This document shows positions 8,371 through 18,796 of a DNA stretch of 64,000 nt, piece after piece; the first letter of the stretch is position 1, and each line of letters begins with the position of its first letter. The notes below the pieces were generated by a model. It saw only the letters and a program-made list of their open reading frames with translations. It searched no databases and was not told where the DNA came from. Source of the stretch: Janthinobacterium sp. TND4EL3 (GTDB lineage Bacteria; Pseudomonadota; Gammaproteobacteria; Burkholderiales; Burkholderiaceae_D). The stretch lies in NCBI RefSeq assembly GCF_900156175.1, contig NZ_FTMV01000001.1, positions 248,001 through 312,000 on the forward strand, written 5' to 3'. A program made the position numbers and the translations under genes.

Positions 8371-9549
8371 ATGGATGATGTCGTAATCGTGGCCGCCGGC
8401 CGTACCGCAGTCGGCAAATTCGGTGGCAGTCTGGCCAAGATTCCTGCGTCCGAACTGGGCGCACACGTAATCAAGGGCCTGCTGGCACAAACCGGCATAG
8501 ACCCCAACCTGATCGGTGAAGCGATCCTGGGCCAGGTGCTGACGGCCGCCGTCGGCCAGAACGCCGCGCGCCAGGCCGTCATCAAGGCCGGCTTGCCGAG
8601 CAGCATCCCCGCCTTCACCATCAACAAGGTGTGCGGCAGCGGCCTGAAGGCCACGCACCTGGCGGCGCAGGCGATCAAGTGCGGCGACGCCAACATCATC
8701 ATCGCCGGCGGCCAGGAAAACATGAGCGCCTCGCCGCACGCGATGAACGGCTCGCGCGATGGTTTCCGCATGGGCGATTTCAAGATGATCGACACCATGA
8801 TCGTCGACGGCCTGTGGGACGTCTACAACCAGTACCACATGGGCATCACGGCGGAAAACGTGGCCAAGAAATACGAAGTGACGCGCGCCGAGCAGGATGA
8901 ATTCGCGCTGCAGTCGCAGCTGAAGGCGGAAGCGGCGCACAAGGCGGGCAAGTTCAAGGATGAAATCCTGCCGCTGGAAATCGCCAACAAAAAAGGCACG
9001 GTCGTCTTCGACAGCGACGAATACATCAAGCCCGGTTCGACCCTGGAATCGCTGGCCGGCCTGCGTCCCGCGTTTGCCAAGGACGGTACCGTCACGGCCG
9101 GCAATGCCTCGGGCCTGAACGACGGCGCCGCCGCCGTCATCATGATGTCCGCCTCGCAAGCGAAGGAACTGGGCTTGAAGCCGCTGGCGCGCATCAAGGC
9201 CTACGCCTCGTCGGGCCTGGACCCGGCCGTCATGGGCATGGGCCCTGTCTCCGCTTCGCGCCTGTGCCTGAAAAAGGCCGGCTGGACGCATGAAGAGCTG
9301 GACTTGATGGAAATCAACGAAGCGTTTGCCGCGCAGGCAATCGCCGTCAACAAGGAAATGGGCTGGGATACCAGCAAGATCAACGTGAACGGCGGCGCGA
9401 TTGCCATCGGCCACCCGATCGGCGCCTCGGGCGCGCGCATCCTGGTCACCCTGATCCACGAAATGATACGCCGCGACGCCAAGAAAGGCCTGGCCGCCTT
9501 GTGCATCGGCGGCGGCATGGGCGTGGCCCTGGCCATCGAACGCGACTAA
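8371..9549 (+). CDS. phaA: Acetyl-CoA C-acetyltransferase (beta-ketothiolase PhaA)
   Basis: Thiolase of 392 residues. It condenses two acetyl-CoA to acetoacetyl-CoA, the first step of PHB synthesis, and also works reversibly in fatty-acid breakdown. The acyl-accepting nucleophile C88 lies in [12 protein letters not shown]. The C-terminal half has [19 protein letters not shown] with the catalytic His, and the second Cys is in ALCIGGGMG. Length is normal. Phasin upstream and phaB downstream make the PHB role most likely; AtoB-like catabolic function is the alternative. Confidence 0.92.
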   Translation: MDDVVIVAAGRTAVGKFGGSLAKIPASELGAHVIKGLLAQTGIDPNLIGEAILGQVLTAAVGQNAARQAVIKAGLPSSIPAFTINKVCGSGLKATHLAAQAIKCGDANIIIAGGQENMSASPHAMNGSRDGFRMGDFKMIDTMIVDGLWDVYNQYHMGITAENVAKKYEVTRAEQDEFALQSQLKAEAAHKAGKFKDEILPLEIANKKGTVVFDSDEYIKPGSTLESLAGLRPAFAKDGTVTAGNASGLNDGAAAVIMMSASQAKELGLKPLARIKAYASSGLDPAVMGMGPVSASRLCLKKAGWTHEELDLMEINEAFAAQAIAVNKEMGWDTSKINVNGGAIAIGHPIGASGARILVTLIHEMIRRDAKKGLAALCIGGGMGVALAIERD

Positions 9550-9561
9550 GTAGCTGGCACC

Positions 9562-9615
9562 GAACCCCGCCGTCGCGCGCAGTGCGTGACGGCGGGGTTC
9601 GCGGCGGTACGCCGC
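9562..9615 (+). other. Double hairpin between phaA and phaB
   Basis: Two perfect inverted repeats lie back to back. GAACCCCGCCGTC (9562-9574) pairs with GACGGCGGGGTTC (9588-9600), a 13-base stem with a 13-base loop. GCGGCG (9601-9606) pairs with CGCCGC (9610-9615) around GTA. No T-run follows, so a Rho-independent terminator is unlikely. An mRNA-stabilising or transcript-tuning structure between thiolase and reductase is more plausible. Confidence 0.7.
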
Positions 9616-9693
9616 TGTAATTCTCGGCGGAACTGGATTGCTTTCGCAAAATAATTAACTTTTTAGCAATAAAACGACACTGAGGGGATGAAA

Positions 9694-10434
9694 ATGGCAA
9701 GAGTTGCATTGGTAACTGGTGGCATGGGCGGTCTGGGCGAAGCGGTGTGTTTCAAGCTGGCGGCGCTCGGCTATCGCGTGGTGACGACCTATTCCCCGGG
9801 TAACCCGAAGGTCGCCGACTGGCTGGCGACGACCAAGGACATGGGTTATGACTTCAAGGCCTATCCTTGCGACGTGGCCGACTACGATTCGGCCGCCGCC
9901 TGCGTGGCTGCCGTGGAAAAGGACATCGGTCCCGTCGACGTGCTGGTGAATAATGCCGGCATCACGCGCGACATGACGTTCAAGAAGATGGACAAGACGA
10001 ACTGGGACGCCGTGATGAGCACCAACCTCGATTCCGTCTTCAACATGACCAAGCCCGTCTGCGACGGCATGGTGGAACGCGGCTGGGGCCGCATCATCAA
10101 TATCTCGTCCGTGAACGGCCAGAAAGGTGCTTTCGGCCAGACCAACTATGCGGCCGCGAAAGCGGGCATGCACGGCTTCACCAAGTCGCTGGCGCTGGAA
10201 GTGGCGCGCAAGAACGTCACCGTCAACACCATTTCGCCCGGCTACATCGGCACCAAGATGGTCATGGCGATTCCGCAAGAAGTGCTCGATAGCAAAATCA
10301 TCCCGCAAATTCCGATGGCGCGCCTGGGCAAGCCGGAAGAAGTGGCGGGCCTGGTGGCTTACCTGGCTTCCGATGAAGCGGCGTTCGTCACGGGCGCGAA
10401 TATCTCGATCAACGGCGGCCAGCACATGTCGTAA
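9694..10434 (+). CDS. phaB: Acetoacetyl-CoA reductase PhaB
   Basis: Short-chain dehydrogenase of 246 residues. It reduces acetoacetyl-CoA to (R)-3-hydroxybutyryl-CoA with NADPH, supplying the PHB monomer. The nucleotide-binding motif VTGGMGGLGEAV is at the N-terminus, then DVLVNNAGITRD, the catalytic Ser in INISSVNGQKG, and NYAAAKAGM with the Tyr/Lys pair. The end TGANISINGGQHMS is typical of PhaB. I chose the ATG at 9694 because the GAGGGG ribosome-binding site touches an ATG at 9688 but is 6 bases from this one. A clear terminator follows. Confidence 0.94.
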   Translation: MARVALVTGGMGGLGEAVCFKLAALGYRVVTTYSPGNPKVADWLATTKDMGYDFKAYPCDVADYDSAAACVAAVEKDIGPVDVLVNNAGITRDMTFKKMDKTNWDAVMSTNLDSVFNMTKPVCDGMVERGWGRIINISSVNGQKGAFGQTNYAAAKAGMHGFTKSLALEVARKNVTVNTISPGYIGTKMVMAIPQEVLDSKIIPQIPMARLGKPEEVAGLVAYLASDEAAFVTGANISINGGQHMS

Positions 10435-10454
10435 TCGGTATTGAGGTACAACAG

Positions 10455-10482
10455 AAAAGACAGCTGCGGCTGTCTTTTTTTA
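10455..10482 (+). terminator. Rho-independent terminator after phaB
   Basis: AAAAGACAGC (10455-10464), loop TGCG, GCTGTCTTTT (10469-10478), continuing into T's to about 10481. The perfect stem of up to 10 pairs lies 20 bases after the phaB stop. Confidence 0.9.
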
Positions 10483-10553
10483 TGCTTGCCAGCAAAACGG
10501 GACAAGCGCGCGCTTTGCCTTAGAATCAGCATTTCTTCACCGCATCATTCTCC

Positions 10554-11990
10554 ATGCCCCTTGTTCCCGCCTTGCGCCGCGCCAGCGTGGCCGCCATCCT
10601 TCTCCTGGGCACTTCCGCGGTTCAGGCCAGCGTCGCCTTCCACGTCACGGTGACTACCGAGCGCGACAACAAGCCCGGCGTGAAGACCAGTCTGCCAGCG
10701 CGCGAAACGCAGGACAGCGATGTGGTGCTGGGCGAACATTTCATTAGCGTCCGCGACGGCCACACCTTGTCCGTGCTCGATTTTGCCACGCGCCGCCGCT
10801 ACATGATCGATACGGCGGCGTCCACCTACGACACGTATTCGCTGTTCGACGTGGCGGGTTCGCGCGCCGCTGAGCTGGGCCACCGGCAAGGGATCGCCGG
10901 CATGTTGAAGGCGAGCGGCCTTGACCAGCACGCAACGGCTCGCGTGTATGAGGAGCAGGCTTTGTCGGTGCTGGACAACAAGCGGCGTGGACCCTTGCTG
11001 CCACAAGTGCTCGACGGCGCCGTACTGTGGTCGATCGACGGGCAACCCTTGCTGCGTCTGGAGATCGCTGGAAGCCCCGTCAGCGGCGACGAGGCACGCG
11101 CGTTTGCCCAGTGGTTGCGCTACACCTGGGGCGGCCACCCGGCAGTGCTGAAGATGCTGGCTGACGGCAAGCGCATACCTGCCGCATTCACCTTGCATCA
11201 CCAGCAGATTGCCGGCAAAGTCGCGCGCCATTTCCGCATCAGCGCCATGACGGCGGGCGCACCGGCCACCTATGCCTTGTCCGCGTACCGGCCCCGCCCG
11301 CTGGCGGCCGATGCGCCCGTACTCGAACGCGTGCTGGCGCAGGCGGCGCTGCTGCCGCCGCTGGAACCCGGGGCGCATCCGGCGCTGCGGGCCGAAGCGG
11401 AAAAGCTGTTTGCGGCCGAACAACCGTTTGACGCTTTCTTGACCATGCTGGAAGACCATTTTTCCACGGGGGCGCTGGTGGAAAAGCTCACGCCGCCGCA
11501 GCAGCTGGCCATGCAGGCGTGCCAGTCCATCCATGACTTGACGCGGGCACTGCTGGCCAAGGACAAGGAAGGCCTGCAGGCCGCGCTGGCCACCGTGCAG
11601 GGTTTGCGTCAGCAATATGGACTGGCGCAGCCCGTGCTGGCTTTGTTCGAGGGAAATCTGCACGCCAAGCTGGGACAATGGCAGGCAGCGAAGGCCTTGT
11701 ATCTGCAAGTACTGCAGGCCAAGCCGCACATGGCGGCCGCGTACCAGGACCTGGGCGACGCGCTCTACGCGCAATTCGATGCGCCGAACGCCTGGCGCAG
11801 CTGGGATGCGGGCCGGGCCATGGCGCCGGCCCTGCGGCAATTTCGCAAGGTCAACGATTTGGAGCGCAGCCTGTTGAACGATTACCCCGCCTTCTTTGCA
11901 GGCGGCGCGCCGCTGCCGCCGACAGTTCAGCCCAGCACCAGCCGTCCCGCCAGCAGCACGAACACGGTGGGCAGCACGAACTTGCCGTAA
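10554..11990 (+). CDS. Exported TPR-containing protein of unknown function
   Basis: Protein of 478 residues with an N-terminal signal sequence (LRRASVAAILLLGTSAVQAS), so probably periplasmic. The central part contains no domain I recognise. The C-terminal third has helical repeats such as PVLALFEGNLHAKLGQWQAAKALYLQVLQAKPHM (shortened below the motif limit: LGQWQAAKALYLQVLQ) and AAYQDLGDALYAQFD, with tetratricopeptide character. It ends in a Pro/Ser/Thr-rich tail. It follows the phaB terminator and converges on the LysE gene, overlapping its 3' end by 64 bases. Function unknown. Confidence 0.7.
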   Translation: MPLVPALRRASVAAILLLGTSAVQASVAFHVTVTTERDNKPGVKTSLPARETQDSDVVLGEHFISVRDGHTLSVLDFATRRRYMIDTAASTYDTYSLFDVAGSRAAELGHRQGIAGMLKASGLDQHATARVYEEQALSVLDNKRRGPLLPQVLDGAVLWSIDGQPLLRLEIAGSPVSGDEARAFAQWLRYTWGGHPAVLKMLADGKRIPAAFTLHHQQIAGKVARHFRISAMTAGAPATYALSAYRPRPLAADAPVLERVLAQAALLPPLEPGAHPALRAEAEKLFAAEQPFDAFLTMLEDHFSTGALVEKLTPPQQLAMQACQSIHDLTRALLAKDKEGLQAALATVQGLRQQYGLAQPVLALFEGNLHAKLGQWQAAKALYLQVLQAKPHMAAAYQDLGDALYAQFDAPNAWRSWDAGRAMAPALRQFRKVNDLERSLLNDYPAFFAGGAPLPPTVQPSTSRPASSTNTVGSTNLP

Positions 11991-12547
11991 GGCGAGGGTT
12001 TGCCGCGCAGGCGGCGTGCCAGGCGCGCGGCCAGCACGGCGTACAGGGCGTCGAACAGCAGGCCTACCAGCACCAGGATGGCGCCCAGGCGCAGGTATTG
12101 CAGGCCGACGCCGTCGCTACCGGCAACGAATTGCGGCAGGAACATGCTGCAAAACAGCAAGGCTTTCGGGTTGAGCAGATTCGTCAGGAAGCCGCGTACG
12201 AGGCTGGCGCCGGCGCCGTGCGGCGTCGCGGGGGCGGCATCTTCCTGCGCCGTGCTGTTCGACAGGGCCGATTGCAGCAGGCGCAGGGCCAGGTACAGCA
12301 GGTAGGCGGCGCCCGCCCATTTCACCCATTGCAGGGCTTGCGGATGCGTCACCATCAGCGCCGCCAGGCCCGCGCCCGACAGCGCCACGTGCACGGCGCG
12401 CGCGCCGGCGATACCCAGCGCCGTCACGAGCGCCGTGGCCACGCCGCGCGCGGCGCCCGTCGCCAGCACCAGCGCCATGTCCGGGCCAGGCAATAAAAAG
12501 GCGCCGGCCAGTGCCAGCAGGTACATCAGGAAGGTAGAATCGGACAT
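11927..12547 (-). CDS. LysE/RhtB family amino-acid exporter
   Basis: Inner-membrane protein of 206 residues. The LysE signature is at the N-terminus (FLLPGPDMALVLATGAARG), followed by ALGIAGARAVHVALSGAGLAAL and about six hydrophobic segments. The family exports amino acids or related metabolites by proton exchange; the substrate cannot be read from sequence. The gene is divergent from an Lrp/AsnC regulator 164 bases away, a common arrangement for regulated exporters. The 3' ends of this gene and the TPR gene overlap by 64 bases. Confidence 0.88.
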   Translation of the reverse strand: MSDSTFLMYLLALAGAFLLPGPDMALVLATGAARGVATALVTALGIAGARAVHVALSGAGLAALMVTHPQALQWVKWAGAAYLLYLALRLLQSALSNSTAQEDAAPATPHGAGASLVRGFLTNLLNPKALLFCSMFLPQFVAGSDGVGLQYLRLGAILVLVGLLFDALYAVLAARLARRLRGKPSPYGKFVLPTVFVLLAGRLVLG

Positions 12548-12711
12548 GGCGCGGCTCGGTCACAGGCAAAAATAAGGGCGGGAGCAACGGCAGCTTGCCG
12601 CCTGCTCGCCGGACTCCATTATCTTCTTGCCGTGATGAAATGTGCTTGCTTTTCCTGCCCTCCATGCCCTAGTATTTGGGTAGATTCCACTCCTGTAGCG
12701 ACAATATCTAG

Positions 12712-13194
12712 ATGAAAATTTCAGAAGTTAGCCTCGACGCCACCGATTTGCAGATTCTGCGCCTGCTGCAGGATGAAGGACGGCTGTCCAACGCGCGCCT
12801 GGCCGAGCGCTTGAAGCTGAGCGAAACGCCCGTCTGGCGCCGCCTGCGCCGCCTGGAAGACGAGGGTTTCATTACCGGCTACCAGGCTTTGCTCAACCGC
12901 AAGAAGCTGGGCATCGGCCTGGTGGCCTTCGTGCGCGTGGTGTTTGCCAACCATGGCGGCGAGCAGCCGTCGCAGTTCGAGCAAGCCATCGCGACGATAC
13001 CCGAGATCTTGTCCTGTCACAATGTGGCGGGCGAAGCCGATTATTTCCTGCAAGTGGTGGCGCGCGACCTGGAAGCGTACGGCGAATTCGTCTCGACCGT
13101 GCTGCGCCGCCTGCCAGGCGTGGCGGAAATCCAGTCCAGCCTGTCCATGCGCGAAATCAAGTCGTCGAACCGCCTGCCCTTGCTGCTGGCCTGA
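12712..13194 (+). CDS. Lrp/AsnC family transcription regulator
   Basis: Protein of 160 residues with an N-terminal helix-turn-helix (DATDLQILRLLQDEGRLSNA, then LAERLKLSETPVWRRLRRLE) and a C-terminal RAM ligand-binding domain (GLVAFVRVVF; EILSCHNVAGEADYFLQVVA). Members of this family sense amino acids and often control a neighbouring exporter, so the divergent LysE gene is its likely target. The 164-base intergenic space would hold the operator; I could not define one. The start has no strong ribosome-binding site, but length and alignment fit the family. Confidence 0.88.
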   Translation: MKISEVSLDATDLQILRLLQDEGRLSNARLAERLKLSETPVWRRLRRLEDEGFITGYQALLNRKKLGIGLVAFVRVVFANHGGEQPSQFEQAIATIPEILSCHNVAGEADYFLQVVARDLEAYGEFVSTVLRRLPGVAEIQSSLSMREIKSSNRLPLLLA

Positions 13195-13210
13195 GCCGTG
13201 GGGGCCGCAC

Positions 13211-13216
13211 TATAAT
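13211..13216 (+). promoter_or_regulatory. TATAAT -10 hexamer before proline iminopeptidase gene
   Basis: A perfect TATAAT sits 61 bases upstream of the iminopeptidase ATG, just after the stop of the Lrp gene. No convincing -35 is present, so this is a weak promoter candidate. It would allow the peptidase to be expressed independently of lrp. Confidence 0.35.
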
Positions 13217-13276
13217 TGGAGCAATTGCCAGCAATCGTGCCTGGCAGCCAGACCGCCATTCCAAGGACCGCCCGCC

Positions 13277-14233
13277 ATGCCCGATTCCCTGACTCCCCTG
13301 TTTCCCGTCCTGTCGCCGAACCGGCACGGCATGCTGGCCGTCGATGACATCCACACCATTTATTGGGAAGAGTGCGGCAACCCCGACGGCATCCCCGTGC
13401 TGTTCCTGCATGGCGGCCCCGGCGCGGGCCTGTCGCCGCAGCACCGCCGCTTTTTCGATCCGCAGCGCTACCGCGTGATCCTGTTCGACCAGCGCGGCGC
13501 CGGCAAGTCCACGCCGCTGGGCGAATGGCGCAACAACACGACGCAGTTGCTGATCGACGACATCGAAATGCTGCGTGCCCGGTTCGGCATCGCCCAGTGG
13601 CTGGTGTTCGGCGGTTCCTGGGGCTCGACCCTGGCGCTGGCGTATGGCCAGGCGCATCCGCAAGCCTGCCTCGGTTTCGTGCTGCGCGGCATTTTCCTGT
13701 GCACGCAGGCGGAAATCGACTGGTTCATCGACGGCGTGCGCTGGTTTTATCCTGACCTGTACGAGGAATTTGCCGCACCTATCCCTCCCGAGGAGCGGGG
13801 CGACCTGCTGGCGGCCTACGTGAAACGCATCCTCAGCAGCGACCCGGACGTGTACTGGCCGGCCGCGCGCGCCTGGAGCCGCTTCGAGGGCCGCCGCGTC
13901 TACCTGCTGCCGCAAGCGGAAGATGCGCCGAACGATGCGCTGGACCTGGGCGTGGGCCGGCTCGAATCGCATTACATGGCCAACCTGGGTTTCTTCGAGG
14001 AAGACCAGCTGATCCGCAACATGGGCCGCATTGCGCACTTGCCGGCCGTCATCGTGCAAGGGCGCTACGACGCCATCTGCCCGCCGCTGTCGGCCTACCG
14101 CCTGCACCAGGCCTGGCCGGGTTCCCAGCTGGACATGATTCCCGATGCGGGCCATGGCGCCCTGGAACACGGCATCGCCTCGGCCCTGGTGCGCGCCACC
14201 GGGCGTTTCGTGCCGGGGCGCGGCTTCGCATGA
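13277..14233 (+). CDS. pip: Proline iminopeptidase (peptidase S33)
   Basis: Alpha/beta-hydrolase of 318 residues that removes N-terminal proline from peptides in the cytoplasm. It shows the oxyanion motif LHGGPGAG (residues 44-51), the DQRGAGKSTP motif, the nucleophile S114 in GGSWGSTLAL, the acidic residue in GRYDAICPP and the catalytic His in DAGHGALE. The length is typical. The start at ATG 13277 begins MPDSLTPLFPVLSPN; an open frame extends upstream through the Lrp gene in another frame and is not coding there. Confidence 0.93.
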   Translation: MPDSLTPLFPVLSPNRHGMLAVDDIHTIYWEECGNPDGIPVLFLHGGPGAGLSPQHRRFFDPQRYRVILFDQRGAGKSTPLGEWRNNTTQLLIDDIEMLRARFGIAQWLVFGGSWGSTLALAYGQAHPQACLGFVLRGIFLCTQAEIDWFIDGVRWFYPDLYEEFAAPIPPEERGDLLAAYVKRILSSDPDVYWPAARAWSRFEGRRVYLLPQAEDAPNDALDLGVGRLESHYMANLGFFEEDQLIRNMGRIAHLPAVIVQGRYDAICPPLSAYRLHQAWPGSQLDMIPDAGHGALEHGIASALVRATGRFVPGRGFA

Positions 14234-14345
14234 AGCCGCAACGCACCCGGCGGCAAAGCGCCCGCCGGGCGGGCGCCACCTGCTACACTATGGCCTGTGC
14301 TGGCGCCACGGTCGGGCGCCGGTGTGAACCCACGACTTTTTATCC

Positions 14346-14786
14346 ATGAACATACAGATCGGCGACATCGGCCATATCATCCAGCTGGCCATCGCGCCGG
14401 TTTTCCTGCTGACCGGCATCGGCACCATGCTGGTGGTGCTGACCAACCGCCTGGGCCGCATCATCGACCGCACGCGCGTGCTGGAAGACCGGCTCGACAT
14501 CGGCTACAACGATTTCTATATGGATGAGCTAGATACCTTGTATCAGCGCACCCATCTGATCAATTACTCGATTTCGCTCAGCACGGCGTGCGGTTTCTTC
14601 GTCTGCGTCATCATCGCCATGCTGTTTTTGGGCGATATTCTGAACCTGACCCTGGACAAATACATCGCTGCCTTCTTCGTGCTGGCCGTGGTTTGCCTGA
14701 TCGGCTGTTTTATTTATTTACTGCGCGAAATTTACCTGGCCGCCAGGGCCCAGCGCATCCGGCGCCATATCCGTCCGCCCCGTTAA
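14346..14786 (+). CDS. DUF2721 family membrane protein
   Basis: Protein of 146 residues. The N-terminal hydrophobic segment (HIIQLAIAPVFLLTGIGTML) is followed by VVLTNRLGRIIDRTRVLEDR, which is characteristic of DUF2721. Two further hydrophobic segments follow (STACGFFVCVIIAMLFLGDI, YIAAFFVLAVVCLIGCFIYL), and the C-terminus is basic. It is predicted to be an inner-membrane protein with three membrane spans; the function is unknown for the family. A GC-rich hairpin (14246-14269) and a TACACT hexamer lie between it and the peptidase gene. Confidence 0.82.
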   Translation: MNIQIGDIGHIIQLAIAPVFLLTGIGTMLVVLTNRLGRIIDRTRVLEDRLDIGYNDFYMDELDTLYQRTHLINYSISLSTACGFFVCVIIAMLFLGDILNLTLDKYIAAFFVLAVVCLIGCFIYLLREIYLAARAQRIRRHIRPPR

Positions 14787-14830
14787 GCGGCCGCGCCGGT
14801 TTTACCCTACTATTGAAGAACGAGTCCCGT

Positions 14831-15286
14831 ATGCACGATTACAAACGCCCCCCCACCCTGCACCGCTACGGCCAGCGCAGCGAACTCGAACTGGCGCTGA
14901 GCCTGGGCCAGTTCCGCCTGACGCCGGCGGGCAATTGTCTGACCCTGAGCTTTTCGCAGGTGTGGGACAAGAAACTGTTCGATGTGTTCGCCCCGGCCGA
15001 TGCCTGTTTGATCATCCACAATACGGAAGAATTCGGCGAACGCCTGCACCGCGCCGTGCAGCGCACCTTGCCCAGCTGGGCCGGCATCGACGGCATCGTC
15101 GAATACGGCCAGCGCGCCGCCCTGGGCGCCGCCTTCACCAAGACGCGCGCCGAAGCGGTTGAACAGGAATGGCTGTTCGCCTGGCGCTCGATGCAGCCGC
15201 AGGCCAGCCTCAATCCCGTCACGGTAAAGCTGGGCAGCCTGGAAAACTTCGCGGAAATCCGCGACCGCGACACCTATCTGGCGTGA
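14831..15286 (+). CDS. Conserved hypothetical cytoplasmic protein
   Basis: Protein of 151 residues beginning MHDYKRPPTLHRYGQRSELE. No signal sequence or membrane segment is visible. I do not recognise a domain; short patches such as QVWDKKLFDVFAPADACLII and WLFAWRSMQP give no functional clue. The ATG at 14831 was chosen because the frame before it overlaps the DUF2721 gene. It lies 44 bases after that gene and may share its transcript. It ends 2 bases before the convergent SRPBCC gene. Confidence 0.65.
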   Translation: MHDYKRPPTLHRYGQRSELELALSLGQFRLTPAGNCLTLSFSQVWDKKLFDVFAPADACLIIHNTEEFGERLHRAVQRTLPSWAGIDGIVEYGQRAALGAAFTKTRAEAVEQEWLFAWRSMQPQASLNPVTVKLGSLENFAEIRDRDTYLA

Positions 15287-15287
15287 T

Positions 15288-15869
15288 TTAACCTGCCTTT
15301 TCCGCGTGCTGGCTGTCGATACGGGCCAGCACGGCCGCCATCATGCGCTCGATATCGCCGCGTATCATGGTCGTGCCCAGCATGCCGGGCACATAGAAGC
15401 CCGGCATCAGCCGGCTGGAAAAGACGATGCGCGTGCCGCCCGTCTCGGGCACCGGATACAGATTCCAGCGCGATTCGTAGTGCCGCATGTCGCCCGAAAT
15501 GAGGGCGATGTCGATGGCCGTGAACGGCGTTTCCGTGGCCCGCACCACCAGGTGGATGCCGTGGTTCATGAACAGGAAGCGGGCCACGCCCTGCTGCTCG
15601 ATGATGACTTCATTGCCGTTGCGCGACAGCACGCGGCAGGAACTGAGGTCGGGCACGAATTCGCTCATGCGCTCGTAGGTGGTCAGGGTCTTCCACACGG
15701 AGGCCGGCGGTGCCTGCACGCTGCCGCTGGCATCGACTTCATACATGCGCTGCCCGTCGACCTCGATGCGCTTGACCTCGACCTTCAGCTTGTCCAGGCG
15801 TGGCGCCTGCGCCAGCGCGGCAGCGGGGACGGCGCACAGCATCAGCAGGCAGAGGAAGAGTCGCTTCAT
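15288..15869 (-). CDS. Exported SRPBCC/polyketide-cyclase-like protein
   Basis: Protein of 193 residues with a signal peptide (MKRLFLCLLMLCAVPAAALA). The mature part fits the SRPBCC fold: VDASGSVQAPPASVWKTLTT at the first strand/helix, YERMSEFVPDLSSCRVLS, then EVIIEQQGVARFLF and a long C-terminal helix. This fold binds hydrophobic ligands and is often found in periplasmic lipid-handling proteins, so the ligand is unknown. The upstream Met at 15905 would put charged residues before the signal sequence, so 15869 is preferred. Confidence 0.75.
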   Translation of the reverse strand: MKRLFLCLLMLCAVPAAALAQAPRLDKLKVEVKRIEVDGQRMYEVDASGSVQAPPASVWKTLTTYERMSEFVPDLSSCRVLSRNGNEVIIEQQGVARFLFMNHGIHLVVRATETPFTAIDIALISGDMRHYESRWNLYPVPETGGTRIVFSSRLMPGFYVPGMLGTTMIRGDIERMMAAVLARIDSQHAEKAG

Positions 15870-15878
15870 GTCACCTAG

Positions 15879-18072
<2,194 letters not shown>

Positions 18073-18074
<2 letters not shown>

Positions 18075-18080
18075 AAAGAA
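18073..18080. repeat. Target-site duplication, left copy
   Basis: AAAAAGAA flanks the left end of the IS1595-type remnant and is repeated exactly at 18732-18739 on the right. Eight bases is the duplication length of the IS1595 family. The left copy includes the last two bases of the fadH stop codon. Confidence 0.9.
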
Positions 18081-18731
18081 GGCTCTGTCCCCGGTAAGTA
18101 GGGGAACGCCAGGAATTTTCCCCAGCCCCGGCTGTCTGACTGTACATATCGGACAAACGGGAGCCTGCCATGCAGCCAGCCGAATGGAAAACCTTCATCG
18201 CCCAGTTCGCCGCACTGAGCCGTCACCAGCGTCTGGCGAGCGCCACACTGCTGCGCGGGGCAGGATCGCAGAACGCCGCCGTGGCACTGGTCGAAAGCGT
18301 GGCCCGGCAGCGGCTACACTGTCCCGCCTGCAACAGCAGCCATGCACCGGCACGGTCATGCTTCGTCACGGGAAAAGGGGCGCTGACCAAGGTGCAACTG
18401 CATGCCTGCCACCCGTGATCGACAAGGACGTCTTGCTGGTCACCGACGGCCACGCCGCCTATCGCGCCTTCGCCCGTGCAGCGGGCATCAGCCACCGGGC
18501 CGTCAACCTGCGTGCCGGCATCCGCGTGCAGGGCGCCGCCCACGTGCAGAACGTCAACGCGTATCACAGCCGCTTGCGGGAATGGCTGCGCATCTTCCAT
18601 GGCGTGGCCAGCCGTTATCTGCCGAATTACCTGGGGTGGCGCTGGATACTGGACGCCGGGCGTATCCGCTCTCCGGAAACATTATTGAAGGCAACACTGG
18701 GAGAGTTCCCACACTTGACGGTGACATAGCC
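18081..18731 (+). mobile_element. Deleted IS1595-type insertion sequence with intact ends
   Basis: The 651-base element has inverted ends: left GGCTCTGTCCCCG (18081-18093) and right, read inward, GGCTATGTCACCG (18719-18731), agreeing at 11 of 13 positions. The 8-base duplication AAAAAGAA flanks both sides. Family members with full transposase genes are about 1 kb, and this copy lacks the middle of the transposase. It is therefore non-autonomous, but its ends could still be mobilised by a related transposase. It was inserted between the fadH stop and a terminator hairpin. Confidence 0.88.
18170..18729 (+). pseudogene. IS1595-family transposase remnant (internal deletion plus frameshift)
   Basis: The first segment (18170-18418) begins MQPAEWKTFIAQFAALSRHQ and includes half of a zinc ribbon (CPACNSSHAPA). 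It then jumps to VTGKGALTKVQLHACHP and stops. The expected rest of the zinc ribbon, the helix-turn-helix and the first catalytic acidic residues are missing. The next segment continues in another frame from about 18414 (VIDKDVLLVTDGHAAYRAF; HVQNVNAYHSRLREWL; GVASRYLPNYLGWRW), which is the C-terminal DDE core with the NVNAYHSR motif. A one-base shift near 18405-18415 breaks the frame. It cannot make active transposase. Confidence 0.85.
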
Positions 18732-18739
18732 AAAAAGAA
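18732..18739. repeat. Target-site duplication, right copy
   Basis: Exact copy of AAAAAGAA found at 18073-18080. Read on the minus strand it forms the T-rich tail of the terminator hairpin that follows. Confidence 0.9.
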
Positions 18740-18768
18740 AGCCTGCCGGCTGGGTAGCGGGCAGGCTT
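18732..18768 (-). terminator. Terminator of the Kef-type antiporter gene
   Basis: AAGCCTGCC (18739-18747) pairs with GGCAGGCTT (18760-18768). On the minus strand the stem runs into TTTCTTTTT, formed by the right target duplication. It lies 29 bases past the antiporter stop. Before the IS insertion the same hairpin would have stood directly after the fadH stop, and may have served both convergent genes. Confidence 0.8.
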
Positions 18769-18796
18769 GTTGTACGGAAAGGGCGCTGACGCTGGA

